Positions 13,068 to 19,404 of a stretch of DNA of 28,350 nucleotides are shown here, one piece after another. Position 1 is the first letter of the stretch; each line of letters opens with the position of its first letter. Location of the stretch: IMG/VR virus record IMGVR_UViG_3300050020_000170, positions 1-28,350 of that record; one strand, given 5' to 3'. Source of the stretch: a virus. A program made the position numbers and the translations under genes. The notes below the pieces were generated by a model that was not told the origin of the DNA, ran no database searches, and was given only the letters and a program-made list of their open reading frames with translations.

Positions 13068-13322
13068 AATTCAATTGCCCTTTATGATAGAAATATCATA
13101 TTTGCAGCGGGTAAAGTCGGTGAAAGCTGAAATGCCAATACCGAGCTAATTTTATAGATTGCAAAAGGCTATAAAATAGCGTAACGCATAGACATTGAAT
13201 AAATATAATATGTCCAAGAGTATCCGCCATCTTTTGAAGATGAAAATATATGCTGAACTTATGAGAACACTAATCATAAGAATATAAAGATAAAAAACTT
13301 TATAGATAACAAATTTTTAATG
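13068..13322 (+). ncRNA. Group I intron (subgroup IA-like) in the large terminase gene
   Basis: This 255-nt element has a full set of group I pairings: P1 exon GGT plus AAT with ATTGCC (13065-13070 with 13074-13079), giving the U-G pair at the splice site; P2 TATGAT/ATCATA; P3 GCGGGTA/TATCCGC (13107-13113 with 13221-13227); P4 TCGGT/ACCGA; P6 GCTA..TAGC with an 8-bp extension; P7 GCATA/TATGC (13186-13190 with 13249-13253); P7.1 GACAT/ATGTC; P8 CATCTT/AAGATG; P9 CTTATGA/TCATAAG; P9.1 ATAAAG/CTTTAT. The AATACCGAGC and GTAACGCATAGA strings resemble group I Q and R elements. P7.1 between P7 and P3 marks subgroup IA. The intron would end at G13322. It has no internal endonuclease gene. Confidence 0.85.
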
Positions 13323-14612
13323 AAACGTTCAACGTTCACTATTTACGAAGAATTTCGTTTAATCGACAAACTGGTTTTAGATGCTGTAATTAGACCTTTT
13401 TCATATATTCGCCCTGCCCCATATTTAAAAAATAAAGAATATGAAGAATTTATTGAAGAACCTAAAGAGGTGTTTATTTCTTCGGCATATCATAAGGGAC
13501 TGTGGTGGTATGAAGAAACTAGAAAAGCGGTTATTGATATGCTTGCCGGAAAAAGTTCTGGATTTATAGCTTTTGATACCTCTGTGGCAATCAAACATAA
13601 AATTAAAACTCTAGCAAAGATTAATAGCGAAAAATCAAAGATGGATGAAATTACCGCTATGGAGGAATATGACAATATTCCTTGGGGCGAAAACTCAGAT
13701 GCTTATTTTCGTCTTAGTATGTTTGAAAAGGCAAGAAAGTTAGAAAAGGCAGTATATCCTCAACGGCCTGAAAATTATAATCAAAAAAAGAATCCCTACA
13801 ATATTCCTAGAACCGATGGAGAGATTAGAATACTTTCTTGTGATATTGCTACTATGGGTGGTCGGGTCAACGATCAGTCCGTTACAAGTTTCTTGAGATT
13901 GATACCTACTCGCAAGGGATATAGAAGAGAATTGCTTTACATGGAATCTTTTCTAGGGAAGGGGGCTGTTCCCCAATCTTTAAGAATCAAACGATTATTT
14001 TATGACTTAGATATTGACGTGATCGTTTTGGATGTCCAAAACGCAGGTGGCCCTGTGTATGAAATGCTTGGACTATTAACAAAAGATAATGAGAGAGATA
14101 TTGAATATCCTCCCCTTACCATTATGAGACATCCTAGCATTGATGAAGATACTTATAAGAAATGGTCAGAAAAGACATATGATATCAATGCACTTCCTGT
14201 TATTTATCCTATATCTGCTACTTTGGCATTAAACTCTGAAATAGCTGTTGAAATGAGAGATAAATTACAAAAGAAAATGTTTGAATTTCTTGTTGACGAT
14301 ACTAAAGCAGAAGATTACCAGATTAGAACCAATCCTGAATTTATTAAGGACAATAGCGATTCTGCTTTTAGAGCAGCAATATTGCATCCTCATGTCCAGA
14401 CAAATTTATTTATAAATGAGTGCGTAAATTTGTCATACGATTTTATCAGAGGCAATGTGAAGCTTCAAGAATTAAGCGGAAACAGAAAGGACAGATATTC
14501 TAGTGTAGCGTATGGAAATTACTACGCTTCTTTGTTGGATAAAGATTTAATAAAAAAATATGTTCCTACAGATGATTGGGAAGTATTACAGTCGGTAACA
14601 TTTTTTGGGTAA
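13323..14612 (+). CDS. terL: Large terminase subunit, exon 2 (Walker B and nuclease)
   Basis: This exon codes for 429 residues and starts at AAA after the intron. The ATG at 13320 is intron sequence and has no ribosome binding site. FTIYEEFR provides the Walker B/catalytic-carboxylate motif (residues 179-186 of the spliced protein). VFISSAYHK matches the Ser/Thr-rich coupling motif. The C-terminal RNase H-like nuclease shows ILSCDIATMGG with the first metal-binding Asp, VIVLDVQNAGG with the second, and a late candidate in SDSAFRAAI. The nuclease cuts concatemers during packaging. The gene is followed by an endonuclease with its RNA leader, then the portal. Confidence 0.85.
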   Translation, partial: KRSTFTIYEEFRLIDKLVLDAVIRPFSYIRPAPYLKNKEYEEFIEEPKEVFISSAYHKGLWWYEETRKAVIDMLAGKSSGFIAFDTSVAIKHKIKTLAKINSEKSKMDEITAMEEYDNIPWGENSDAYFRLSMFEKARKLEKAVYPQRPENYNQKKNPYNIPRTDGEIRILSCDIATMGGRVNDQSVTSFLRLIPTRKGYRRELLYMESFLGKGAVPQSLRIKRLFYDLDIDVIVLDVQNAGGPVYEMLGLLTKDNERDIEYPPLTIMRHPSIDEDTYKKWSEKTYDINALPVIYPISATLALNSEIAVEMRDKLQKKMFEFLVDDTKAEDYQIRTNPEFIKDNSDSAFRAAILHPHVQTNLFINECVNLSYDFIRGNVKLQELSGNRKDRYSSVAYGNYYASLLDKDLIKKYVPTDDWEVLQSVTFFG

Positions 14613-14618
14613 AGATTA

Positions 14619-14723
14619 AAATGGATAGGTTATTAAAGGGGTTCGAAACCTTTTAGTGGCTGATAAGTACATACTCCTGAATGTATTTCCATTTGTTTAT
14701 TAATCAGGATTATTTACAGGAGG
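14619..14723 (+). promoter_or_regulatory. Pseudoknotted three-way-junction leader, copy 2 (Vsr-like gene)
   Basis: P1 AAATGGA/TCCATTT (14619-14625 with 14688-14694), GATAGG (14624-14629), P2 GGTT/AACC (14628-14631 with 14647-14650; alternative AAAGG/CCTTT) and P3 AAGTACAT/ATGTATTT (14665-14672 with 14681-14688, one G-T; the last base is shared with P1). P3 loop ACTCCTGA (14673-14680) pairs through TCCTGA with TCAGGA (14704-14709), or through CTCCTG with CAGGAG (14717-14722) inside the ribosome binding site. Two alternative partners make a translational switch plausible. Confidence 0.65.
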
Positions 14724-14731
14724 AATAAAAA

Positions 14732-16276
14732 TTGTCTGCGAAGCTATTATATGAAGATGTTAAAAAATGTGTTGAATCTCACGGTTGCCTTTTGCTAAGT
14801 AAAGAATATATTGATATAAAGACTAAAATACTAGTAAGAGGTATCTGTGGTCATGAATATTTAGTAAACTTTTCTAATTTTAAAAGTCAAGAACAATATG
14901 TTTGCCCCGATTGTGGGAATAAACAACAACATATAGAACACAGATTATCATATGACTATGTTTATAATTATATAAAAGATCATGGCGGTATTCTTTTAAG
15001 TAAAGAATATGTTGGTAATTCACAAAAGCTTGAAATTAAATTTTCTTGTGGTCATATAGATGAGAGAACCTTTGCTAAATTCAAAGAATCTTCCTATATT
15101 TGTGCTAGATGCGCTGGCAAAAAATTATATACTCTTGAAGAAATCAAAGAGATATGTGATAAAAATGGATATATTTTGCATGAAGATATCTATAAAAATT
15201 GCAAAACATATATGAAGTTTTCAGATAATGAAGGATATCTTTATTCGTTGACTTTTGATTTTATCATGAATAATATATTGGATAGAGGTTGTCCTCCTGC
15301 TAAATTCGGAAAAGGGAATCCTTTCACTAAAGAAAACATAATCAATTATTTGCGATTAAATTGCCCAAATTTACATTTAAGTCAAGATGAAGTTTATAAG
15401 AGTGGATTTGATAGAATGAATTTTTATGATAATGAAGGATTCAAATATTACATAGCAATGACACCGTTAATATGCGGCTTAGAAGACGGGTGCTTTCCTA
15501 GATATGTAGATAAATCCAACAAATATTCTATTGAAAATATAGTTCACTGGATAGAAATAAACAATAAACCATTTAAGATGGTTGATGGTCAAGTATATAA
15601 AGGTGCTAGAAGTCCGTTGTATTTTAAATGTGGAAAATGTCCTGTAGAAGAATTGCCCTTCAAGTCAAATTGGGTGAATATTTTTAAAGGAACATTATGT
15701 AATTATTGCAACAACACCTATATAGGGAAATGCAATAATCTTTTATATAGATATCCTGATATATCTCTTGAATGGGATTATGAAAAAAATTATCCTAAAC
15801 GACCAGAAGATATTTCTCCTCATACTAGTGTAAAATATTGGTGGAAATGCGAAGATTGTGGATGTTCCTATTTAATGGCAGGGTCAAAGAAATGTGGAAA
15901 TGAGCCAAGAGGATGCCCTGTCTGTAATGAGTCTAATATGGAGAAAAGAATTCGAAAAACTCTTTCTAAAAATAAAATAAATTTTATTTCTCAAAAGAGA
16001 TTTGATGATTGCAGAGATATTTCATCGTTACCTTTTGATTTCTATTTGCCAGATTATAATTTAGCTTGCGAGGCACAAGGATTGCAACATACAGTAATAG
16101 TTCCTCATTTTGGTGGTGAAGAAGGCTTTATAAAACGACAATATCATGATCAAATTAAACGAGATTATTGTAAAAACAACAATATTCGTTTATTGGAAAT
16201 ATCTTATCTCGATTATAAAAATATAGAAAAAATTCTAGAAGAAGCATTATGCCTCTTCGAAAGAAAGGAGGCTTAG
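14732..16276 (+). CDS. Homing endonuclease: zinc-ribbon repeats plus Vsr-like nuclease
   Basis: A 514-residue protein with TTG start after AGGAGG. The N-terminal ~180 residues contain tandem ~60-residue repeats built on a helix, an LLSKEY-type strand, a CGH motif and a CPDCG or CARCAG pair. Around residues 345-402 lies a zinc-ribbon unit with LEWDYEKN, WWKCEDCG and GCPVC, resembling the probable zinc-ribbon family PF14311. Residues about 403-510 look like the EDxHD (very-short-patch-repair-like) nuclease of I-Bth0305I-type enzymes: Glu in MEKRI, Asp in PFDFYLP, His in QGLQH and Asp in HDQIKRDYC. It lies free-standing between terminase and portal genes. Its stop overlaps the portal GTG by one base and its last codons contain the portal ribosome binding site. 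Confidence 0.8.
   Translation: MSAKLLYEDVKKCVESHGCLLLSKEYIDIKTKILVRGICGHEYLVNFSNFKSQEQYVCPDCGNKQQHIEHRLSYDYVYNYIKDHGGILLSKEYVGNSQKLEIKFSCGHIDERTFAKFKESSYICARCAGKKLYTLEEIKEICDKNGYILHEDIYKNCKTYMKFSDNEGYLYSLTFDFIMNNILDRGCPPAKFGKGNPFTKENIINYLRLNCPNLHLSQDEVYKSGFDRMNFYDNEGFKYYIAMTPLICGLEDGCFPRYVDKSNKYSIENIVHWIEINNKPFKMVDGQVYKGARSPLYFKCGKCPVEELPFKSNWVNIFKGTLCNYCNNTYIGKCNNLLYRYPDISLEWDYEKNYPKRPEDISPHTSVKYWWKCEDCGCSYLMAGSKKCGNEPRGCPVCNESNMEKRIRKTLSKNKINFISQKRFDDCRDISSLPFDFYLPDYNLACEAQGLQHTVIVPHFGGEEGFIKRQYHDQIKRDYCKNNNIRLLEISYLDYKNIEKILEEALCLFERKEA
16251..16272 (+). promoter_or_regulatory. Hairpin sequestering the portal ribosome binding site
   Basis: GCCTCTT (16251-16257) pairs with AGGAGGC (16266-16272), 7 bp with one G-T and an 8-base loop. 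The second arm is the portal Shine-Dalgarno site. The hairpin lies wholly within the endonuclease coding region, so ribosomes translating that gene would open it. Confidence 0.55.
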
Positions 16277-17892
16277 TGGCAAGAAAAAAAATAGATACTA
16301 ACATTGAAATAAAAACTGGCGGAGATGAACCAGAAATTTCCAAAAATCAAGTTATTGACGTATTGGAATTCGCAAGAGCTATTGCCGGAACTCTATTTCC
16401 GGGGGTTATGACTCCTGATCTGGTGAACCAGAGGATGAAAGATTTGTCCTATAATCCTATGGCTCCAACATTGGATAGTTTAAATCAAGCATTAGCAAAT
16501 CCTAAAAATTCTGAAGAACAACTTCGATCTTTTGTAGAATATTATGAGGCTGTTTCTGCTCCTGTAAGGCGCATTATATCGTATATGGCATCTCAGTTAT
16601 CTTTAGATTTGCTTTATACTGTTACTAATGCAGAGCCAGAAGATTATAAGACTACAAAATTTAAAAATGATCAAAAAAAGGTATATGAATATCTCGATAA
16701 ATTTAACTACCAATATCACTTTCGCAATGTAATTAAACAAGTTCTTCGAAATGAAATTTATGTTTGCGCTCCAAGAGACGTTGGCGATGCCATTGTGCTC
16801 CAAGAATTACCTCTCCAATATTGCAAAATCACTTCCCGATGGGGGCGAGGTTACTTGGTAGATTTTAATTTTTATTACTTCTTACTCCCCGGAATTTCAC
16901 TTTCGGGTTTTCCCGATTTCTTTAAAGAGAAATATGCAGAGTTATTTACGGGGCCAAATGGATATAAAACTTATAACCCATTAATATCTCCTGTTAGTGA
17001 GCGCGGAGATTCCCGCTTCGTTTATTGGGTTTCGCTACCTCCAGACGTTGGGTGGGTTTTTAAGCTCGATCCAAGTTTAACAAGTGGTCAACCCTATATG
17101 AGTTCGCTTCTGCCTGAATTTATAGATCAGGGAGTCATGAGGTCTTTGCAAAAGAATCTAAACATGGCAACAGCAACGAAGATTTTAGCTGCTTCTATTC
17201 CATTATTAAAAGATCAGGGAGCGAAAGTAACTAATGCATTGGCCCTTGATCCTAAAATTACTGGACAATTTTTATCATTAGTTCAGGGTGCTTTATCTGC
17301 TGCGGTAAAAATTGCGGTAGCTCCTATAGAAGATATCAAAGCGATTTCTTTTGACGGAGATTCGGAGATGTATGATGATTATTTAAGAACGGCTGTTGCG
17401 TCTAGCGGCCAGAACTCAGCATTATTCTATACCTCAAAGTTGAAGGCCAATGCCATAGAGAGCCAACTATCTTTTCAATCTGATTCTTTGATGATGGAAC
17501 AGCAACTTTACCCCCAATTTGCAGATTACATGAATTATTTTTTGGGACAGTTAAAAACTAAATTCAAATATAATTTCTGGTTTGAAGGTAATGCTTATTA
17601 TCTTAGTCGTCAACAAAGATTAGAAAATGCCACATCATTAGCAACCCAAGGATTTTTAATGCCTCAATTGTTTTCTTCGGCTCTTGGTTGGAAACCACAG
17701 GATTTATATCGCATGATGGAAGAATCTAAGGCAACTGGATTTGTGGACAAACTCACTCCGATTATTTCTAGCTTCCAGCAAGGCAAAGATGATGCCGGAA
17801 GACCGCAAAAGTCTGACAGTAAATTATCAGAAGAGGGGCAACAAACAAAATCTGATGGTGGCAACATAGGACGTGGCGGAAAAGAAACATAA
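16276..17892 (+). CDS. Portal protein
   Basis: A 538-residue protein. The GTG at 16276 overlaps the upstream stop (TAG/GTG) and follows AAAGGAGG; the open frame extends upstream only through endonuclease sequence. The protein has the length and helical-rich layout of phage portals: EYYEAVSAPVRRIISYMASQLSLDL near residues 95-120, a wing region with aromatic strands, a long central helix region about 305-375, and a Ser/Lys/Gly-rich hydrophilic C-terminal tail. It would form the dodecameric ring at one capsid vertex, dock the terminase and later the connector. Synteny (terminase, portal, protease, capsid) strongly supports the assignment; no single diagnostic motif exists. Confidence 0.8.
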   Translation: MARKKIDTNIEIKTGGDEPEISKNQVIDVLEFARAIAGTLFPGVMTPDLVNQRMKDLSYNPMAPTLDSLNQALANPKNSEEQLRSFVEYYEAVSAPVRRIISYMASQLSLDLLYTVTNAEPEDYKTTKFKNDQKKVYEYLDKFNYQYHFRNVIKQVLRNEIYVCAPRDVGDAIVLQELPLQYCKITSRWGRGYLVDFNFYYFLLPGISLSGFPDFFKEKYAELFTGPNGYKTYNPLISPVSERGDSRFVYWVSLPPDVGWVFKLDPSLTSGQPYMSSLLPEFIDQGVMRSLQKNLNMATATKILAASIPLLKDQGAKVTNALALDPKITGQFLSLVQGALSAAVKIAVAPIEDIKAISFDGDSEMYDDYLRTAVASSGQNSALFYTSKLKANAIESQLSFQSDSLMMEQQLYPQFADYMNYFLGQLKTKFKYNFWFEGNAYYLSRQQRLENATSLATQGFLMPQLFSSALGWKPQDLYRMMEESKATGFVDKLTPIISSFQQGKDDAGRPQKSDSKLSEEGQQTKSDGGNIGRGGKET

Positions 17893-18058
17893 CTTTTTTT
17901 ACTCTAATAATTAAGTAATCACTTAATTTATACAATCAATTCAATTAAATACTCTATATCAATCCATAAAACAATAATGGAGAATACCGGCATAAATAAT
18001 CTAACGATTATCTAGCAATAAAATTTCATATTCTATCATATTATAAGGAGAAATTATA
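17893..18058 (+). promoter_or_regulatory. Intergenic region after portal
   Basis: A 166-base A+T-rich gap beginning with a T-run (17894-17900). A hairpin AATTAAGT/ACTTAATT (17909-17916 with 17921-17928, 4-base loop) follows. The ribosome binding site AAGGAG lies about 10 bases before the next ATG. I see no near-consensus promoter and no RNA motif like those before the endonucleases. Confidence 0.4.
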
Positions 18059-18439
18059 ATGACTGCAAATACTACAGGTTCTTTGACTACTACTTCTGTA
18101 AATCATCTTAACATGATGAATCGTGCTGCACAGGATGTTGCTTTAGGCACTCGTCTTTCGCAGCTTCCTACTCAGATGGTATCTGGTTCCTATACTCTAG
18201 TTCTTGCCGATACTATTGGCACTAAAGTTACTCAGTTTGATGGCTTTACTGGCGAAAAAGCTGCTATAGTTACTGCTACTCGTAGTGGCAGTCCTATTTC
18301 TGGTAGTCCTGTTTCTGGTACTGTGACTGCTCCTTGGCGCTATGCTCTTAGTGGTTCCAGTTTAAATGTTTATACTGGTTCTAGTGTTAGTGGTAGTACA
18401 TTTACTACTGGCGACAATTTAGCTTATATTATATTCTAA
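18059..18439 (+). CDS. Small Ser/Gly/Thr-rich virion protein
   Basis: A 126-residue protein; ATG follows AAGGAG. The N terminus is a short helical region (HLNMMNRAAQDVALGTRLS). The remainder is predicted beta-structure rich in Ser, Thr and Gly with repeated SGSP/SGS units (GSPISGSPVSGT). It has no cysteines. Size, composition and position between portal and capsid genes fit a head decoration or cement protein. The same SGS-rich style occurs in the putative virion proteins at 3698 and 26907. The family is not recognised. Confidence 0.6.
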   Translation: MTANTTGSLTTTSVNHLNMMNRAAQDVALGTRLSQLPTQMVSGSYTLVLADTIGTKVTQFDGFTGEKAAIVTATRSGSPISGSPVSGTVTAPWRYALSGSSLNVYTGSSVSGSTFTTGDNLAYIIF

Positions 18440-18445
18440 AAGATT

Positions 18446-18468
18446 ATCCATCCTTTAGAAAGGAGGAT
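18446..18468 (+). promoter_or_regulatory. Hairpin sequestering the ferritin ribosome binding site
   Basis: ATCC-a-TCCTT (18446-18455, one bulged A) pairs with AAGGAGGAT (18460-18468), 9 bp with a TAGA loop. The entire Shine-Dalgarno core of the TTG-started ferritin gene at 18474 lies in the stem, so initiation should be restrained unless the stem is opened. Some terminator function for the upstream gene is also possible. Confidence 0.55.
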
Positions 18469-18473
18469 AAAAC

Positions 18474-18947
18474 TTGAAATTATCACAAAATCTAAATGAT
18501 GCTTTAAATTCTCAGGTACTTATTGAGCTTCAAAATCAAAATAAGTATATGGCAGTTCAAAGCTATTTTGAAGATTTGCAACTAAAAAAACTTGCTAATT
18601 TCTTCAAATCTCAAGCAAGCGGTGAAAATGAACATGCAAATTTATTTATGGATCATATCAATGATCGCAATGGTGGAAAAGTAACTATTGGTGAAGTTGA
18701 TGAACCTCAAATAAATTTTAGCGATTTATCTAGTGTTGCAGATTTTTACATCTTGACTGAACAGCAGACTACAGAAAGTATCGAAAGTCTTTACGATTTA
18801 GCTCTTAGTGAAAAAAGTTTTATAGACTTACCTTTTCTTAGTAAAATGCTTTTAGAGCAAGTAGAAGAGGAAGATACTAGTCAAAAACTAGCACTAAATC
18901 TAAAGATGGTAAAAGATATTGTTCTATTTGATGCTACATTTGAGTAA
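18474..18947 (+). CDS. Ferritin (non-haem, FtnA-like)
   Basis: A 157-residue protein with TTG start after AAAGGAGG. It aligns by eye along its length with bacterial ferritins: an N-terminal LNDALNSQVLIELQNQ helix, YFEDLQLKKLANFFKSQA, the HINDRNGGKV turn, and LLEQVEEED near the end. Candidate di-iron ligands are all present: E18, E51 and H54 (ENEHA), E96, Q129 and E132. Ferritins oxidise Fe(II) and store it in a 24-subunit shell, limiting Fenton chemistry. Here it lies inside the capsid operon between a virion-like protein and the protease gene, so it may protect DNA in the infected cell, store iron, or be carried in the virion. It is slightly shorter than typical FtnA at the C terminus. Confidence 0.85.
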   Translation: MKLSQNLNDALNSQVLIELQNQNKYMAVQSYFEDLQLKKLANFFKSQASGENEHANLFMDHINDRNGGKVTIGEVDEPQINFSDLSSVADFYILTEQQTTESIESLYDLALSEKSFIDLPFLSKMLLEQVEEEDTSQKLALNLKMVKDIVLFDATFE

Positions 18948-18950
18948 ATC

Positions 18951-19157
18951 ATGATTACAAATCCAAAATCAATTCCCTCTGATTTTAAAACTATCAGAGG
19001 GAATATAGTAGTAAAAAATTATCTAAATAAAAAGGGTATTCCTTTTTTGAATGTTGATAAAGGTGTTTATTTATTTAGTGAAAATCCTACAAGATTTTAT
19101 TTGATAAGAGCACCTTTTTATATAAAAGCAATAATTAAGTTAATGAATAAAAAATAA
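18951..19157 (+). CDS. Small hypothetical protein
   Basis: A 68-residue basic protein (start MITNPKSIPS). The ATG is 3 bases after the ferritin stop. There is no clear ribosome binding site, so expression would rely on coupling to ferritin translation. It resembles the next small gene in style (short, a KG[IF]-type turn followed by an aromatic strand, lysine-rich end) and may belong to the same short phage protein family (DUF5659-like, tentative). The first codons contain a perfect 12-bp hairpin (18972-19004), which weakens confidence that it is translated. Confidence 0.45.
   Translation: MITNPKSIPSDFKTIRGNIVVKNYLNKKGIPFLNVDKGVYLFSENPTRFYLIRAPFYIKAIIKLMNKK
18972..19004 (+). terminator. 12-bp perfect hairpin after ferritin
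   Basis: ATTCCCTCTGAT (18972-18983) and ATCAGAGGGAAT (18993-19004) pair perfectly around a 9-base loop. It is the strongest simple inverted repeat in this segment. It lies within the opening codons of the small gene at 18951, so it is either a ferritin-transcript terminator or stabiliser or a brake on that small gene. No T-run follows. Confidence 0.5.
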
Positions 19158-19176
19158 CTGTAAATCTAGGTGAAAT

Positions 19177-19383
19177 GTGGATGATAAAAAATATTTCTTT
19201 TGCTATTCTTATAAACTAAAACTTTTTTTGAAAACAAAAGGTTTTAGATATGAATTTACTGGAAATAATCCTAATAACGGGAAACCTTATTGGGGTTATA
19301 TAAAAGATGATAATTTCAATAATAGTTTAAAAGAATGGGGAGAAATAAATAAATATACTGGCGAAGGTAGATTTGATAAATAA
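19177..19383 (+). CDS. Small hypothetical protein, DUF5659-like
   Basis: A 68-residue protein with GTG start after AGGTGA. It reads MDDKKYFFCYSYKLKLFL followed by KGFRYEFTGNNPNNGKPYWG and ends in a short acidic/aromatic segment. The pattern (FCYS, then FL..KGF, then NP..GK..W) resembles short DUF5659-type phage and Firmicutes proteins of unknown function; this is from memory. No catalytic motif is visible. It sits between the ferritin cluster and the second Vsr-like endonuclease, with the endonuclease ribosome site starting 9 bases after its stop. Confidence 0.55.
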   Translation: MDDKKYFFCYSYKLKLFLKTKGFRYEFTGNNPNNGKPYWGYIKDDNFNNSLKEWGEINKYTGEGRFDK

Positions 19384-19404
19384 TTTAGATTGAGGAGGAA
19401 TATT

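Noticed and set aside
13320-14612. ATG 13320 as a genuine gene start for a separate terminase protein
   Set aside because: No ribosome site precedes it, the product would begin directly before Walker B without Walker A, and the upstream 255 bases fold as a group I intron ending at G13322.
16251-16272. Transcription terminator between endonuclease and portal
   Set aside because: The stem is followed by the portal start rather than a T-run; sequestering the ribosome site explains it better.
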